Source: Cardinalis cardinalis (lineage: Eukaryota > Chordata > Aves > Passeriformes > Cardinalidae). From it: a stretch of 64,000 nucleotides of DNA. Shown in pieces: positions 61,312 through 64,000 of this stretch. Position numbers and translations under genes: made by a program. The notes below the pieces were generated by a model. The model made no database searches. It saw only the letters and a list, made by a program, of their open reading frames with translations, and was not told the origin of the DNA. The first letter of the stretch is position 1. The number at the start of each line of letters is the position of its first letter. The stretch is taken from NCBI GenBank assembly GCA_014549065.1, contig JACDOX010000118.1, positions 1,603,802 through 1,667,801 of the forward strand. The letters are read 5' to 3'.

Positions 61312-62963
61312 AGATAGACATGCCCCTTTTCACTGGGTAACTGGGAAAGATCTTGGCCTGCTTCCAAGCTTTCTTTGTTTTGTGAGAATCTGAGTGCTCT
61401 GAAGGTGATGTAGGTGAGCTAGGTACAGATGTTTCCCCTTAAATTCTGTCATGGCAGATTTGATTTAGTGGTGGNTTTTTTTTAAAGTTCTGAGTATAAT
61501 TATAGCTTCAAGGGATTCCTTGCTTCCTCCAATATTAAAGATAGCCTGGATTTTATTTCCTTTTTCTGGAGACATGTAATATTGGTGCAAGTTTAATTGG
61601 TTTAATTTTGNTAACAACTCCTGCAGTTTTTTTAAAAAAGAAAATTGGGAAAAAGAAGGTGGGTGGGAGGAGTGCATGGTTTTATTTTGAATGCTNGAAT
61701 TCCCTTAGGGCTGAAAGTTGCAGTTGTGATTTCCAGCTGTAAGTTCAGGACTCTGGTTCTTATCTTGAAGAGCAAAGACAGATCTTTGGTCTTTTCGATG
61801 TTCTTTTGAAGGAGATTTTTCTTTATGATTCTTTGAAGGAGACACAGTATTTGAGTTTAATGCAGTACATAAATTTTAGTTAAATTCTGATTTAAACCTT
61901 GACTTCCTACTCATTTGATGACCTTTTTTTACTAGCATTTAGGAGTCTATAATGCGAGTTTTGATGAGAGATTGCTGTATTTTTAGCACTAGATCTGTGT
62001 TGCTGACATGTGCCCCTCCCTTTCATTGCTGCAGTTGTAGTTCCTCACTGGCACAGCCAAACTCACCACTCCTCTGTGTTGTGCCCTGTGTTCTCTGTAT
62101 CTTGATAGTGTAAATTACTGTAAATTTAGTTCTACATTATGCCTTTGTATTTACTGTCATCTTTTGTGTGTAAGTGACTTGTGTGTAACTGCATCCATTG
62201 TGGCTTTTCCTTCTGTAGTTACTTTCTGNTTTTGTGCTGTTCTGTGGTTAACATCTTCATTTACCATTTTTATATGTTTAGTTTTGTGCATACCGTTATA
62301 TTTATACCATTTATATTTATAAAACTAAAAAGCTTTACATGGTTGTGTTCTGGGATTTTTTTTTTGTCTGCAAAGTTTTAAAGAGCTCTTAAATCTTGAG
62401 TAGATTTTCAAGTTCTCTAATAAGAANAAATAACATCACATGCTTAAAATAGTAAAGAAAACAGTGACATAAATTCTGAACTTGTTTAAAACCAACNAAA
62501 CAAAAAGCCCTTTTTAGGAGGAGTATACACCTCTCAGGCTTATTTTGTCTGTGGTAATGTTGACACAAGGAATAGTCTGTTTGCAGGGAGCCAAGGCTTG
62601 GGCACACCCGGCTTCACAAGGACATTTGACAGGCTTTGCTCCTTTACTCCATCCTCATGGCAGATGAGGACAGTGTAATTGTGGAATGTGGGAGGACAGC
62701 TTGGCTTTAGTGGCAGCTTTTAGTTAAATTAAACTGAGTCAAGAGGAGACAGCATGCAAAGTCGCCTTTTCTTTGTGATACTATGTTAAAGCAAGTGTGT
62801 TAAGACCCGACCAGGATAATGGAGGAAGTATATTTAAATATATAGTTGCAGTAATCTTCAGGGCTAGTTATTACTTTTAACTATACCTTTCACAAAGTTG
62901 GTAAGTTGTTTAATCTTGATAAAAGTGCTATCACAGAAAATATTTGCAGACTTTTTTTTACCC

Positions 62964-63577
62964 TGTGAAAAATGCATGTATTTTATGATTGGCTTTTTGC
63001 AAATATTAAATGAATATTATACGTGTTGTGTTACAAAGTAATGCTGTATTAATTCTCTTAAGTACTGTGTTAAATATAGTTTTAGGTTATAAAAAATGTT
63101 AACATAGAAACTATGCTATGTAGGATACTTTTTTTTAAAGAAAAGATTTGCAGTGAGATAGCAGCCACAGGNCACCTAAATCTTTCAGAGGAAAAGAATT
63201 TATTGCCCTCTTATCAGAAGAATCGAACTTCTTCCNGCCTCAGAGGCGCTGTTAGGCTTCAGAGGAAGAAGTTGATGATGACCAGACAGAATCCTGTATT
63301 TGAATGGAATTTGTGCATCATGTATGAAGTGTATGAATATGCAACAGGCTATTGCTTTTAAGGGTTAATCCTTTGTTAACGGGGGTCCTTTTTCGGGCTC
63401 ATGCTGCCCAGAAAAAGGTACCCGGACATGCGTAACTCTTTGTCTTTATTGTCTCATATTGTCCTAATTCAATTTGTCCAAATTGTTATTACTCNAATTG
63501 TGTTACTATTTTTTAAACCATTTTATTACTATTTAACTTTGAAAAATTTTAAAAACAAGTGATTGGCATTTTTCACA
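62964..63577 (+). mobile_element. LTR-like element, copy B (614 bp), in PDCD6IP intron 1
   Basis: The element begins TGTGAAAAATGC and ends GCATTTTTCACA, perfect 12-bp terminal inverted repeats with TG...CA ends. ACCC flanks both sides (62960-62963 and 63578-63581), a perfect 4-bp target duplication. It is inverted relative to copy A. It carries an 82-codon open frame at 63113-63361 and a conserved hairpin at 63387-63418. It has no internal retroviral genes or partner LTR, so a solo LTR is the simplest reading; a short transposon with terminal inverted repeats is less likely. Confidence 0.82.
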
Positions 63578-64000
63578 ACCCTTACAAGCAATGTCTTTCA
63601 ATTCATTTATTGGTGGAAGTTCTGTTGCTGTTGCAGATTATTGTAGTTTTTGACATGGCTTGGTATATTGTGTCTTAAATTGCANTGGCTCATTTGAAGT
63701 CAGAAACCTGTAGTCTGATATACATTGGCAGATACAATTAAGTGAAGAATACGCTAACACGCTTTTTATTGTATATGAGTTTTGAAATTTTTTCTTGAAT
63801 TTTTAAACAAATGTTTATTGTCTGTACAGCACAGGTCTTGTACATGGATCTCATGCCTGTATCTGTTGTGATCAGTATTTAATAGTGAAAGGAACTGGCA
63901 ACAATGTTAGTCCTGTTTCATAGACTGTGAAAACCATTACTGCAAGGTGTTTTGTATATTGGGAATATAAATTTTTTATAAAACAATTTGTCCAATATAA

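Larger units (their letters stand above)
58262..64000 (+). other. PDCD6IP: PDCD6IP intron 1, partial
   Basis: At least 5.7 kb long, running off the window. It begins in the CpG island, then holds a minus-strand CR1 piece (58650-58860), a plus-strand CR1 piece (59206-59645), AT-rich sequence with a perfect 12-bp hairpin at 61285-61311, and the second LTR-like copy (62964-63577). I searched for exon 2 and did not see it. Confidence 0.85.

Noticed and set aside
62964..63577. Classifying the inverted pair as a DNA transposon because of its 12-bp terminal inverted repeats
   Set aside because: TG...CA ends, ~613-bp length and 4-bp duplications fit a solo LTR better, and no transposase or known terminal sequence is recognised; kept as the alternative.
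58262..64000. PDCD6IP exon 2 within the window
   Set aside because: No segment translating to the expected YYDQ-type continuation was found.
1..64000. CRISPR arrays, tRNA or rRNA genes, prokaryotic operons
   Set aside because: No regularly spaced repeats, tRNA cloverleaf or rRNA-like sequence was noticed, and the DNA is plainly vertebrate.

Overview
This window is vertebrate nuclear DNA, almost certainly from a bird and probably a songbird. The evidence is two split vertebrate genes with canonical GT-AG introns, about fourteen CR1 (chicken repeat 1) fragments in both orientations, several solo LTR-like insertions, an ancient MIR-type SINE relic, GC-rich CpG-island promoters in an AT-rich background, and no operons or other prokaryotic signals. 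Single N characters recur along the sequence, with larger gaps at 27853-27942 and 50262-50276, so this is draft assembly.

Left part (1-29001, minus strand): the 5' part of CLASP2, a microtubule plus-end tracking protein. Five coding exons can be joined with consistent phase: 29001-28807, 17064-16986, 4853-4750, 1426-1335 and 1013-938. Together they encode about 182 residues of the N-terminal TOG1 domain. The gene continues beyond base 1. Its introns hold CR1 fragments at about 7.9-8.5, 11.0-12.1 and 25.8-27.2 kb, simple repeats, and a CpG-enriched patch near 1.9-2.4 kb.

Middle part (29002-58055): about 29 kb between two divergently transcribed genes. It begins with the CLASP2 CpG-island promoter, which carries a (GGAT)n tract. 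A 17-kb stretch with no recognisable gene follows (about 31-48 kb). A repeat cluster comes next (48.2-57.5 kb): a long but broken CR1 with endonuclease and reverse-transcriptase remnants, two different LTRs lodged inside CR1 copies, a MIR relic, and a third LTR inside a CR1 tail.

Right part (58056-64000, plus strand): coding exon 1 of PDCD6IP (ALIX) in its own CpG island, followed by part of intron 1. That intron holds two CR1 fragments and a second copy of the third LTR in inverted orientation. The divergent CLASP2-PDCD6IP order matches human chromosome 3p22, as I remember it.

The most interesting non-gene signal is the inverted pair of ~613-bp LTR-like elements (56855-57467 and 62964-63577) that brackets the PDCD6IP promoter and first exon. 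Both copies have clean 4-bp target duplications, an open 82-codon frame at the same place, and a conserved 12-bp hairpin. I do not see evidence for a wholly new biological system here.
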